Origin: Actinomycetota bacterium
GTDB lineage: Bacteria > Actinomycetota > Actinomycetes > Actinomycetales > Dermatophilaceae
Assembly: GCA_020160805.1 (NCBI GenBank)
Contig: JAIUPO010000021.1
Coordinates: 1 to 64,000, forward strand
Length of the DNA: 64,000 nucleotides
Reading direction: 5' to 3'
Within the stretch, counting starts at the first letter, position 1. The number at the start of each line of letters is the position of its first letter. Of this stretch, positions 30,283 to 38,666 are shown one piece after another. The notes beneath the pieces are model-generated. The model saw only the letters and a program-made list of their open reading frames with translations. It did not search any database and was not told where the DNA came from. The translations under genes were made by a program, and so were the position numbers.

Positions 30283-30293
30283 TATCCCCGCTC
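30272..30293 (+). terminator. Hairpin after YihY-like gene
   Basis: Perfect eight-base arms GAGCGGGG and CCCCGCTC around the loop CTATAT. No T-tract follows. It overlaps the second direct repeat and could end the LigT/YihY transcript before manC. Confidence 0.5.
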
Positions 30294-30370
30294 CCGTTCA
30301 GAAAGGCCGCTCCGCTGGGCGTGGGCCGAGGGGGACTCAGGTGGGCGGCCGGGCCCAACCCCGGTGGCGC

Positions 30371-30376
30371 TAGCCT
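30371..30376 (+). promoter_or_regulatory. -10 box of a leaderless promoter, manC
   Basis: TAGCCT followed by seven bases and the GTG at 30384. No ribosome-binding site is seen. Confidence 0.55.
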
Positions 30377-30383
30377 TCGCGGG

Positions 30384-31472
30384 GTGAGCGAGCCGCTGTC
30401 CCGATTCCATGCCGTCATACCTGCCGGAGGGGCAGGCACCCGGCTCTGGCCACTGTCGCGCGCCGGCGCGCCCAAGTTCCTGCACGACCTGACCGGCAGC
30501 GGGCGCACGCTGATCCGAGAAACCGTCGAGCGCGTCGAGCCGCTGGCTGGTGACCGAATCCTCGTCGTCACGGGCGCTCGCCACGCCGAGGCGATCCGCG
30601 ATCAGCTTCCGGCGCTGGGACCGGACCAGATGCTCATCGAGCCCTCGCCCCGCGACTCGATGGCAGCGATCGGCTGGGCCGCAGCGGTGCTGGAGGCGCG
30701 TGACCCCGACGCGATTCTCGGTTCTTTCGCCGCAGACCATGTGATCCAAGACCGGCCCGCTTTTGAGCGCTCCATCGCCGAAGCCATCGATCTCGCGGAC
30801 ACCGGTCGCCTCGTCACCATCGGCATCACCCCCACCTATCCCGCGACCGGCTTCGGCTATATCGAGTCCGGACGCCCCGTCGCCGGCGCCCATACCGCGC
30901 TCCACGTTCGACAGTTCGTCGAGAAACCGAGCGCCACCCAGGCGGCGGCATACCTCGCCACCGGCGAATTTCGGTGGAACGCTGGGATGTTTGTGGTGCG
31001 CGCCGGCCGGCTGCTGGACTTGCTGGCACTGCGGCACCCACACTTCGCGGCCGACTTGCGTCGCCTGGCCCGGATCAGGCCTGGGGATGACTTCGCGGCG
31101 ATCTGGGACGGCCTGCCGAAGATCGCTATCGACCACGCCGTCGCCGAGCCGGCGGCCGATGATGGTGAGGTGCTCGTGGTGCCTGGCGCCTTCGGGTGGG
31201 ACGACATTGGCGACTTCACCTCCCTCGCGGCGATCCTCCCCGCGCCCGCGTCAGGCCCGCGGGTCCTCGGGGATCCAGCCCAGGTGACGGCCATCGACTC
31301 CACGGGGCTGGTCGCTCCCGGGTCGGGCCGGGCCGTGGCGCTACTCGGCGTGCAGGACATCGTCGTCATCGATACGGAGGATGCCCTTTTGGTGACGACC
31401 TCGGATCGCGCCCAGGAGGTCAAGGCCCTCGTCGACCTGCTGCGAGAGCGCGGCCGAACCGACCTGGTCTGA
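30384..31472 (+). CDS. manC: Mannose-1-phosphate guanylyltransferase
   Basis: About 362 residues from GTG, matching the short actinobacterial ManC without the C-terminal isomerase domain. The nucleotide-binding VIPAGGAGTRLWPLSR and the PKFL lysine are at residues 12-34, and the sugar-binding FVEKPSATQAAAYL is near residue 180. It makes GDP-mannose from mannose 1-phosphate and GTP. GDP-mannose feeds glycolipids, lipoglycans and glycans. No mannose genes are adjacent, and the nearest candidate for mannose 1-phosphate supply is the phosphosugar mutase at 48067. The GTG is chosen because frames upstream run through repeats. Confidence 0.92.
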   Translation: MSEPLSRFHAVIPAGGAGTRLWPLSRAGAPKFLHDLTGSGRTLIRETVERVEPLAGDRILVVTGARHAEAIRDQLPALGPDQMLIEPSPRDSMAAIGWAAAVLEARDPDAILGSFAADHVIQDRPAFERSIAEAIDLADTGRLVTIGITPTYPATGFGYIESGRPVAGAHTALHVRQFVEKPSATQAAAYLATGEFRWNAGMFVVRAGRLLDLLALRHPHFAADLRRLARIRPGDDFAAIWDGLPKIAIDHAVAEPAADDGEVLVVPGAFGWDDIGDFTSLAAILPAPASGPRVLGDPAQVTAIDSTGLVAPGSGRAVALLGVQDIVVIDTEDALLVTTSDRAQEVKALVDLLRERGRTDLV

Positions 31473-31559
31473 GCCGGCCCCGTCGAGCCCGCCGGGACCC
31501 GCGCCGCGCCCACCGGTGGCAGAGGTATGCGGAACGGGCGAGTAACCTTGGACGTCGTC

Positions 31560-32747
31560 ATGGAATCCCCTTCCTTCGCCGCCGTGCGCGGTGCCATTGC
31601 CACGCGCCAGGCCGACCTGGTCACCATCCGTCGCGACCTGCATCGCCACCCCGAGTTGAGCTGGCAAGAGGAGCGCACCACCGCCGTCATCTGCGAGCGG
31701 CTTGATGAGGCCGGCATCACCCATCGTCGGCTCTCAACCTCCGGCGTGGTCGCGGATATCGGTCCTGCCGACGCCGAGCGCCGGGTCCTGCTACGCGCCG
31801 ATATCGACGCCCTCCCCGTGCGGGAACGCACCGGCCTGGACTGGGCCTCCGTCAGCCCCGGCGTCGCCCACGCGTGCGGCCATGACGTCCACACCACCGC
31901 CCTCCTCGGCGCTGCCTTCGCCCTCAAGCAGCAGACCGAGGCACTCGCCGAGGCCGGAGCCGCCGTGCGCATGGTCTTCCAGCCTGCCGAGGAGTCCATC
32001 CCCGGTGGCGCGGAGCTCGCGATTGCCGAAGGCGCCTTGGAACAGGTGCACGCGGCATACGCCCTGCACTGCGACCCCAGCCTCGATGTCGGCAAGGTCG
32101 GGTTGCGCGAAGGCGCGGTCACCGCGGCTGCGGACCGGATCGAGGTCAAACTGACCGGCCGGGGCGGGCATACCTCGCGGCCCCACCTGACGGAGGATCT
32201 AACCTTCGCCCTCGCGAAGATCGTCACCGAAGTGCCCGCGCTGCTCTCGCGCCGGGTGGACCCGCGCGCCGGCGCCCTGATCGTGTGGGGCCAGATGCAT
32301 GCGGGGGCCGCGGGCAATGTCATCCCGTCTTCCGGCAGCGCCACCGGGACTTTGCGGGTCCTCGACGCGGAGGTGTGGGCCGATCTCGGCCCGCTCGTCA
32401 AGGAGCTCATCGAGTCGGTGGCCCGCCCCTATGGCGTCGGGGTCGAGGTGACCTATACGCCGGGAGTGCCGCCGGTGGTCAATTCCATGCTCGGCATCAC
32501 CGACTTGCGCACCGCGGCGACCAATCTCGGTCTGGAGCCGGTGCCCACGCGCCAGTCCATGGGCGGGGAGGACTTCGCCTGGTTCCTCCACCACGCGCCG
32601 GGCGCGATGGCGCGGCTCGGGACGAGGGCGGTCGGCGGACGGACATACGACCTGCACCAAGGCGACCTGATCGTCGACGAGGCCGCGATCGGAGCCGGGG
32701 CCATGCTGCTGGCTGGCGCCGCCCTGGCGGCCATTGGCCGCGGCTGA
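31560..32747 (+). CDS. M20-family amidohydrolase (AmiA/AmiB-like)
   Basis: About 395 residues. The zinc peptidase M20 features are IRRDLHRHPELSWQEER at the start, ACGHDVHTTALLGAAFAL and FQPAEESIPGG in the metal site, then GRGGHTSRPHLTEDL in the dimerisation domain. Such enzymes remove acyl groups from N-acyl amino acids or related amides. Two such genes (amiA1, amiB1) lie by the purine phosphorylase genes in Mycobacterium tuberculosis, so the association here is conserved. ATG 31560 gives the usual N-terminus. An ATG at 31527 would add eleven residues. A TAACCT hexamer lies eleven bases before the ATG. Confidence 0.88.
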   Translation: MESPSFAAVRGAIATRQADLVTIRRDLHRHPELSWQEERTTAVICERLDEAGITHRRLSTSGVVADIGPADAERRVLLRADIDALPVRERTGLDWASVSPGVAHACGHDVHTTALLGAAFALKQQTEALAEAGAAVRMVFQPAEESIPGGAELAIAEGALEQVHAAYALHCDPSLDVGKVGLREGAVTAAADRIEVKLTGRGGHTSRPHLTEDLTFALAKIVTEVPALLSRRVDPRAGALIVWGQMHAGAAGNVIPSSGSATGTLRVLDAEVWADLGPLVKELIESVARPYGVGVEVTYTPGVPPVVNSMLGITDLRTAATNLGLEPVPTRQSMGGEDFAWFLHHAPGAMARLGTRAVGGRTYDLHQGDLIVDEAAIGAGAMLLAGAALAAIGRG

Positions 32748-32815
32748 CGTCCCGACTTCGTAACGGTTGCTGGCCGCGACCCTACGGCGTGTTCAGCAGA
32801 GCGCGACCGTGCGGC

Positions 32816-32821
32816 TATCCT
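32816..32821 (+). promoter_or_regulatory. Likely -10 box for the BMP lipoprotein operon
   Basis: TATCCT lies about 54 bases before the TTG start of the lipoprotein gene. Unlike most genes here, this one has a leader with a good ribosome site (AGGAGA five bases before the TTG). Confidence 0.4.
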
Positions 32822-32874
32822 CTGCCCAGCGGGCGCGATCGCGCCCCAATCTTTGAGAAAAAGAGGAGAACACC

Positions 32875-33972
32875 TTGCGTCAGTTGATGAAGGTGGCCGT
32901 GGCCGTTTCGGCCAGCACCCTGGCGCTCGCCGCCTGCGGGTCCGGCACGAGCAAGGAGACCAGCACCACGACTGCTGGCTCGGGGACCACGAGCTCGACG
33001 TCTGCGTCGTCCAGCACCAGCGAAGCCCCCAAGAGCGATGTCAAGGTCGGTCTGGCCTTCGACGTGGGCGGTCGCGGTGACCAGTCGTTCAACGACGCGG
33101 CTGCTGCCGGCATGGACAAGGCCAAGGCCGAGTTCGGCATCGAGACCACCGACGCCACCGCCGTCAATGGCGAGAACGAGGCGGCCCGCGAGGAGCGCCT
33201 CAACCAGCTGGTCGACGCTGGCTACACCAACATCATCGCCGTCGGATTCGCCTATGCCGCCTCCGTCGGCAAGGTCGCGAAGGAGAACCCCGATGTTCAC
33301 TTCGCCATCATTGACGACGCCTCCGACGCCTCCAAGGGTGACAACGTCGCCCAGCTGACCTTCGCCGAGCAGGAGGGCTCCTTCCTCGTCGGTGCGGCGG
33401 CCGCGCTGACCAGCAAGACGGGCCACATCGGCTTCGTCGGCGGTGTCAATGTGCCGCTGATCGTGAAGTTCGAGGCGGGCTATGACGCCGGCGCCAAGGC
33501 GGTCAACCCCGACATCAAGATCGACTCCACCTACCTCACCCAGCCGCCGGACTTCAGCGGCTTCGGTGACCCGGCGAAGGGCAAGACCGCGGCCGAGGGC
33601 ATGTACCAAGGTGGCGCAGACATCGTCTACCACGCGGCCGGCGGCTCCGGCGCTGGTGTCTTCACTGCCGCCAAGGCGGCCAAGGGTTGGGCCATCGGCG
33701 TTGACTCCGACCAGGCCAAGACGGCCGAAGAGGGCGTGCGGGATGTCATCTTGACCTCCATGCTCAAGAAGGTCGATGTCGCCGTCTATGACTACCTCGC
33801 CAAGGCGGTCAAGGGCGAAAACGCGGCTGGCAATGTCATCTATGACCTGAAGGTCGACGGCGTGGGCTACTCCACGACCGGCGACAAGATGTCGGCCGAT
33901 GTCATCGCAAAGCTCGAGGACTACAAGGCCAAGATCGTCTCTGGCGAGATCAAGGTGCCCGACACCAAGTGA
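32875..33972 (+). CDS. BMP-family nucleoside-binding lipoprotein
   Basis: The 365-residue protein has a lipoprotein signal with lipobox LAAC and the lipidated Cys at residue 21. A Ser/Thr-rich linker follows, then a Bmp/Med domain beginning DVKVGLAFDVGGRGDQSFND. Conserved family segments include IIAVGFAYA, IGFVGGVNVPLI and WAIGVDSDQ. It captures nucleosides outside the cell for the ABC transporter encoded downstream, as PnrA and BmpA do. The start is TTG, with AGGAGA five bases before it. The strong hairpin after the stop would favour more lipoprotein than transporter. Confidence 0.92.
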   Translation: MRQLMKVAVAVSASTLALAACGSGTSKETSTTTAGSGTTSSTSASSSTSEAPKSDVKVGLAFDVGGRGDQSFNDAAAAGMDKAKAEFGIETTDATAVNGENEAAREERLNQLVDAGYTNIIAVGFAYAASVGKVAKENPDVHFAIIDDASDASKGDNVAQLTFAEQEGSFLVGAAAALTSKTGHIGFVGGVNVPLIVKFEAGYDAGAKAVNPDIKIDSTYLTQPPDFSGFGDPAKGKTAAEGMYQGGADIVYHAAGGSGAGVFTAAKAAKGWAIGVDSDQAKTAEEGVRDVILTSMLKKVDVAVYDYLAKAVKGENAAGNVIYDLKVDGVGYSTTGDKMSADVIAKLEDYKAKIVSGEIKVPDTK

Positions 33973-33980
33973 GTTCCGGA

Positions 33981-34017
33981 CCAATCCCCGGCTGGTCGTT
34001 GATCAGCCGGGGATTGG
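33981..34017 (+). terminator. Strong hairpin between lipoprotein and transporter genes
   Basis: Perfect 14-base arms CCAATCCCCGGCTG and CAGCCGGGGATTGG around a nine-base loop, starting eight bases after the stop. No T-tract follows. It may be a partial terminator or a 3' stabiliser that keeps lipoprotein mRNA in excess. Confidence 0.75.
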
Positions 34018-34195
34018 TGCGTTACGGGGCGGTGACGACTTGATCGTGCCTACTGTGCCCAGCACCATCAGCAGGGTAGGTTTCATCCGTCGCCGCGGCT
34101 GAAGATTTTTTCGCCAGCGTCAGGTCTGCCGGATCAACGGGACGAGGAGGTCCGCCATCACCGCAACAACTGCCCCGCGCGCCGGCGCCGGCACA

Positions 34196-35734
34196 ATGGC
34201 CGTCGAGGTCGAAGGCATCACAAAACGCTTTCCTGGGGTGGTGGCCAACAAGGACATCACCTTCGCGGTGCGCCGCGGCACCGTACATGCCCTGTGCGGT
34301 GAAAATGGCGCCGGCAAATCGACCCTGATGAAAATCCTCTATGGCGTGCAACGCCAGGACGAGGGCACGATCAAAGTCGACGGCCAAGAGGTCAATCTCC
34401 ACAGTCCCTCCGATGCGATCAAGGTCGGCATCGGCATGGTTTTCCAGCACTTCATGCTGGCGGACAATCTGACCGTTCTGGAAAATGTCGTTCTGGGCGC
34501 GGAGAAATTGCACGGCATTGGCTCTGGCGCCAAGAATGAGATCAAGCGGATCTCCCAAGAGTTTGGCCTCGGCATCAACCCCGATGCGATGGTGGCCGAC
34601 CTTGGTGTGGGTGCCCGCCAGCGCGTGGAGATCCTCAAGGTTCTCTATCGCGGGGCGAAGATTCTCATCCTCGACGAGCCGACTGCCGTGCTCGTCCCCC
34701 AGGAAGTGGATGAGCTCTTCGACAACTTGCGCGAGTTGAAGGCCGAGGGCCTGACCGTCATTTTCATCTCGCACAAACTCGACGAGGTTCTCTCGGTCGC
34801 CGACGACATCACGGTCATCCGGCGCGGCACCACCGTCGCCTCCGTCGACCCCAAGGATGTCAACGCGCGGCAGTTGGCCGAGCTGATGGTCGGCTCGGAA
34901 CTCCCGACGCCCGAGACCTCCGAGTCCACCGTCACCGATCAGGTCGTGTTGAGCCTGCGGGACATCACGATGGCCGGCACCGAGGGTCGCGATCTGCTGC
35001 ACGACATCGACCTCGACATCCACGCTGGCGAGATCGTCGGCATTGCCGGCGTCGAGGGCAATGGCCAGGCCGAGTTGGTCGAGGTCATCATGGGGATGCG
35101 GGAGCCGAGCGCCGGCACCGTGATGCTCGAAGACACCGATATCTCCGACTGGGAAGTCCGCGAGATCCGGGAGGCGGGCATCGGTTATATCCCCGAAGAC
35201 CGGCACCGGCATGGCCTGCTGCTCGATGCGCCGCTGTGGGAGAACCGCATCCTGGGTCACCAAACCGAGCGCCCGAATGTCAAAGGCCAACTCATTGACG
35301 CGAAGTCGGCCAAGGCCGACACCGAGCGCATCGTCAAGGAGTATGACGTGCGCACCCCCTCGATCTTCGTGACAGCGGCTTCGCTGTCCGGCGGCAACCA
35401 GCAGAAGCTGATCGTCGGTCGCGAGATGACCCACGCCAAGAAGGTGTTGATCGCTTCTCACCCCACCCGTGGTGTGGATGTCGGCGCGCAGGCGGCCATT
35501 TGGGACCTGATGCGCCAGGCCCGCCACGACGGCTTGGGCGTGCTGCTGATCAGCGCCGACCTTGAGGAACTGATCGGGCTGTCCGACACGATCCGGGTGA
35601 TCCTGCGCGGCAAGCTGACGGGCACCTTTGATCCGGACACCGTCACCAGCCAGGATCTCGGCGCGGCGATGACCGGTGCGGATACGCCGCACGACGACAT
35701 ACCCCACCCCACCGACCCCCAGGACGTGCGATGA
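34196..35734 (+). CDS. Nucleoside ABC transporter, ATP-binding protein (two domains)
   Basis: The 512-residue protein has two ABC domains, as in NupA/RbsA-type ATPases. The first domain has Walker A GENGAGKSTL near residue 43, signature LGVGARQRVEI and Walker B ILILDEPTAVL. The second has the degenerate GVEGNGQAELVEVI, signature SLSGGNQQKLIVG and VLIASHPTRGVD. It powers uptake of nucleosides caught by the lipoprotein upstream. The ATG at 34196 lacks a ribosome site. A perfect GAGGAGG lies six bases before an in-frame ATC at 34157 and nothing else in that frame can start, so translation may begin 13 codons earlier at ATC. The stop overlaps the permease start. Confidence 0.9.
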   Translation: MAVEVEGITKRFPGVVANKDITFAVRRGTVHALCGENGAGKSTLMKILYGVQRQDEGTIKVDGQEVNLHSPSDAIKVGIGMVFQHFMLADNLTVLENVVLGAEKLHGIGSGAKNEIKRISQEFGLGINPDAMVADLGVGARQRVEILKVLYRGAKILILDEPTAVLVPQEVDELFDNLRELKAEGLTVIFISHKLDEVLSVADDITVIRRGTTVASVDPKDVNARQLAELMVGSELPTPETSESTVTDQVVLSLRDITMAGTEGRDLLHDIDLDIHAGEIVGIAGVEGNGQAELVEVIMGMREPSAGTVMLEDTDISDWEVREIREAGIGYIPEDRHRHGLLLDAPLWENRILGHQTERPNVKGQLIDAKSAKADTERIVKEYDVRTPSIFVTAASLSGGNQQKLIVGREMTHAKKVLIASHPTRGVDVGAQAAIWDLMRQARHDGLGVLLISADLEELIGLSDTIRVILRGKLTGTFDPDTVTSQDLGAAMTGADTPHDDIPHPTDPQDVR

Positions 35735-36846
35735 GCAACCCCCTCGTGCGCAAGCTGATGCTCTCGCTCGGTGCGCCCATCCTGGCCCTTTTCGTCGCCT
35801 TCGCGCTGACCTCGTTGGTGCTCATGGCGCTCGGTGACCCGGTGCGCGATGTGTGGATCACGATGCTCAGCACGCCCAAGCCGCGCATGATCACCAATGT
35901 CGTCAATGGCGCGATCGTGCTCTATTTGTCGGCGATCGCCGTGGCGGTCGGCTTCAAGATGAATCTGTTCAATATTGGTGTCGATGGGCAGTACCGCGTC
36001 GGGTCGTTCGCGGCCGCAGTCTTCGCCGGTCAGGCCTGGCTGCCCGGCATTCTGAACATCCTCGTCGCGATCATCGTCGCGATGGTGGCGGGCGGGCTCT
36101 GGGCCAGCATCGCGGCATACCTGAAGGTGCAGCGCGGCGTCTCCGAGGTCATCTCGACGATCATGCTCAACGCCATCGCCACCGGTTTGGTGTCATGGCT
36201 ATTGCTCAAGGTCGCGGTGCGCACGGCTGGCTCAAACGCCATTGGCACCAAGGTGATCCCGGAGTCCTCGCAGTTGGAGGGCTGGAAGCTGATCCCCGGC
36301 GCGAGCAATCGGGTCTATAGCCTGCTGATTCTCGCGGTCATCGTGGGCTTCCTGTACTGGTTCGTCCTGAGCAAGACGCGCTTCGGCTTCGACCTGCGCG
36401 CGACGGGCAGCTCGGAGACGGCCGCTGTCGCGAGCGGCGTCAAGGTCAAGCGGATGGTCATGACCTCGATGATCCTCTCGGGCGCCCTCGCGGGCCTGGT
36501 CGGGATGCCATTGCTCTTCGGCCAGGACCACTCCTATGGCACGACCTTCCAGGCGGGGCTCGGCTTCGCCGGCATCGGCATCGCGCTACTTGGGCGCAAC
36601 CATCCGGTCGGCATCGCGTTCGCCGCGCTCTTGTGGAGCTATCTCGACACGCAGGCCAATGGCCTGCAGATCCGGGCTGGGGTCGCCCCCGAACTCGTCT
36701 ACATCATCCAGGGCATCATCTTGTTCGCCGTCGTCATCGCCTATGAGGGCACTCGGCGCCTCGATATCCGCCTCGAACAGCAGCGGGTGGCCCGGGAGTT
36801 GGCCGCCCAGCGAACTGCCCGCCAGACGGAAGGAGCGGTCGCGTGA
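35731..36846 (+). CDS. Nucleoside ABC transporter permease, subunit 1
   Basis: The 371-residue protein has about ten membrane helices and belongs to the BPD_transp_2 family. Characteristic parts are FKMNLFNIGVDGQYRVGSFA and the late ATGSSETAAVASGVKVKRMV, which resembles the loop that contacts the ATPase. It begins at an ATG overlapping the ATPase stop and its own stop overlaps the next permease start by four bases. It would form the channel with the second permease. The C-terminal tail is long and charged (RLDIRLEQQRVARELAAQ). Confidence 0.92.
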   Translation: MSNPLVRKLMLSLGAPILALFVAFALTSLVLMALGDPVRDVWITMLSTPKPRMITNVVNGAIVLYLSAIAVAVGFKMNLFNIGVDGQYRVGSFAAAVFAGQAWLPGILNILVAIIVAMVAGGLWASIAAYLKVQRGVSEVISTIMLNAIATGLVSWLLLKVAVRTAGSNAIGTKVIPESSQLEGWKLIPGASNRVYSLLILAVIVGFLYWFVLSKTRFGFDLRATGSSETAAVASGVKVKRMVMTSMILSGALAGLVGMPLLFGQDHSYGTTFQAGLGFAGIGIALLGRNHPVGIAFAALLWSYLDTQANGLQIRAGVAPELVYIIQGIILFAVVIAYEGTRRLDIRLEQQRVARELAAQRTARQTEGAVA

Positions 36847-38102
36847 GCACGGCTACCTCGACCCGACGCGCCGACGTGCAGACGCCCCGCGGTGGCCTCC
36901 TGGCCAATGTGTATGCCCGCTGGGGCCTGATCCTGCTCGGCGGCGTGGTCATCCTCTCGCTGCTGCGCGTCGTGACCGGCGCTAATGACATCGACTCCTC
37001 TGGCGCCATCGCGGCGGCCTTCGGTCTCGCCGTGCCGATCGCGCTCGCCGGTCTCGGCGGTCTGTGGTCGGAGCGGGCCGGCATCGTCAACATTGGCCTC
37101 GAAGGCATGATGATTCTCGGCACCTGGTCCTCGGCCTTTTGCGCCTACCACTGGGGTCCCTGGGTCGGCATCGTCGGCGGGGCGCTCGGTGGCCTGGTCG
37201 GCGGCCTGATCCACGCGATCGCGACCGTCTATTTCGGCGTCGACCACATCGTCTCCGGTGTGGCGCTGAACATCATCGGTCTTGGCGTGGCGAAATATCT
37301 CGCCTCGCGGTTCTTCAGTGACCTGCCTGGTGGCGGACCGACGCAGAGCCCGCCGCTGCCGCAGCCACCATCGCTGTCGCTGCCGGGAATCGGGGATCCG
37401 CTGCTCAGTCTGGAACGCCAGCACATCTTCTTTGTTTCCGATCTCGCGGGCATCATCCGAGGCTTGACCGTCAATGTCTCGGTGCTGACGCTGATGACGC
37501 TCGGGCTCTTCATCGCGAGTTGGTGGATTCTGTGGAAGACCGCCTTCGGTCTGCGCCTACGCTCCGTCGGTGAATCGCCGGCCGCAGCCGAATCGCTGGG
37601 CGTCAACGTCTACCGTTACAAGTTCATCGGCGTGCTCGTCTCCGGTGGCTTGGCCGGTCTGGGTGGCGCCTTCTTGACCCTCGTCGCCTCGAACCTCTTC
37701 CGCGATGGCCAGACGGGTGGCCGCGGGTATATCGGTTTGGCTGCCATGATCTTCGGCAACTGGCGTCCCGGTGGACTCTTGGCCGGCTCCGCACTCTTCG
37801 GGTATACCGACGCCATCCGCCTGCGCGGCGGCGGCGGGGTGCACGCGATCCTGCTGCTCGTGGCCGTTCTGCTGCTGCTCGTCGGCTTGTGGCAGTTGCG
37901 CAAGGGCCGCACGCTGCCGGGTGCCGCCTCGCTGGTGCTCTCGGGCCTGGTTGCCTGGTGGTACTTCGCGACCGACACCGTGCCGGGCGAACTCGCGGGC
38001 ACCCTGCCCTATATGACCACCTTGCTGGTCCTGGCCTTCGCGTCGCAGCGACTGCGGATGCCCGCGGCTGATGGTCAGATCTATCGCAAGGGTGGCCATT
38101 AG
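36843..38102 (+). CDS. Nucleoside ABC transporter permease, subunit 2
   Basis: The 419-residue membrane protein is paired with the previous permease. Family segments include ERAGIVNIGLEGMMILGTWS and the ATPase-contact loop LRSVGESPAAAESLGVNV. It starts at GTG with a four-base overlap and ends one base before the cdd start codon, so the salvage enzyme is co-translated with the transporter. The loop at residues 160-185 (about 37320-37400) is rich in Pro and Ser and hangs outside the membrane. There are about ten to eleven helices, with a longer C-terminal membrane portion than in subunit 1. Confidence 0.92.
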   Translation: MSTATSTRRADVQTPRGGLLANVYARWGLILLGGVVILSLLRVVTGANDIDSSGAIAAAFGLAVPIALAGLGGLWSERAGIVNIGLEGMMILGTWSSAFCAYHWGPWVGIVGGALGGLVGGLIHAIATVYFGVDHIVSGVALNIIGLGVAKYLASRFFSDLPGGGPTQSPPLPQPPSLSLPGIGDPLLSLERQHIFFVSDLAGIIRGLTVNVSVLTLMTLGLFIASWWILWKTAFGLRLRSVGESPAAAESLGVNVYRYKFIGVLVSGGLAGLGGAFLTLVASNLFRDGQTGGRGYIGLAAMIFGNWRPGGLLAGSALFGYTDAIRLRGGGGVHAILLLVAVLLLLVGLWQLRKGRTLPGAASLVLSGLVAWWYFATDTVPGELAGTLPYMTTLLVLAFASQRLRMPAADGQIYRKGGH

Positions 38103-38103
38103 C

Positions 38104-38529
38104 GTGTCTGACGCACTGCCCGCAGCCCTCGGGGTGTCGTGGGAGCAGTTGCGCGAGGCCGCTGTTGCGGCGGCGGCCCGCGCCTACTGCCCATACTCCA
38201 ACTTCCCCGTGGGCGTCGCTGGGGTGACCACCGATGGTCGGGTCTATGCCGGGTGCAATGTCGAGAATGCGGCCTACGGTGTGGCGCTGTGCGCCGAATG
38301 CGGGATGGTCTCAGCCCTGCATATGGACGGTGGCGGGCGGTTCGCGGCGGTCTTCTGCGTGGGGCGGGACGGCCAGGCGCTCATGCCCTGCGGCCGGTGC
38401 CGCCAACTGCTGTGGGAGAACGGTGGCCCCTCGTGCCTGCTGATGACGCCCGAGGGCGTTCGCACGATGCGGGAGATGCTTCCGCAGGCCTTCGGCCCCG
38501 AAGAACTCGAGCGCCTCGCGCAGCGCTGA
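38104..38529 (+). CDS. cdd: Cytidine deaminase
   Basis: A 141-residue homotetrameric-type cytidine deaminase. The zinc site is seen as CNVENAAYGVALCAECGM near residue 55 (Cys-Ala-Glu) and PCGRCRQLLWE near residue 101. YCPYSNFPVGVA near the start is the usual substrate-binding segment. It turns cytidine and deoxycytidine into uridine and deoxyuridine. GTG is the start, one base after the permease stop, so cytidine uptake and deamination share a transcript. Thymidine phosphorylase follows. Confidence 0.95.
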   Translation: MSDALPAALGVSWEQLREAAVAAAARAYCPYSNFPVGVAGVTTDGRVYAGCNVENAAYGVALCAECGMVSALHMDGGGRFAAVFCVGRDGQALMPCGRCRQLLWENGGPSCLLMTPEGVRTMREMLPQAFGPEELERLAQR

Positions 38530-38666
38530 GGTCGGGCGGGTTCCGTGGCGACCTCAGATTGCCCGTTCCGTGAACCAAGGTATCTACTTCGGCCCGGTCG
38601 GCTTCACGGTGGCCGATCGTGCGCGTCCCGCGTGACCTACTGGTCAAGGGCTGGCAGGATGCGCGC

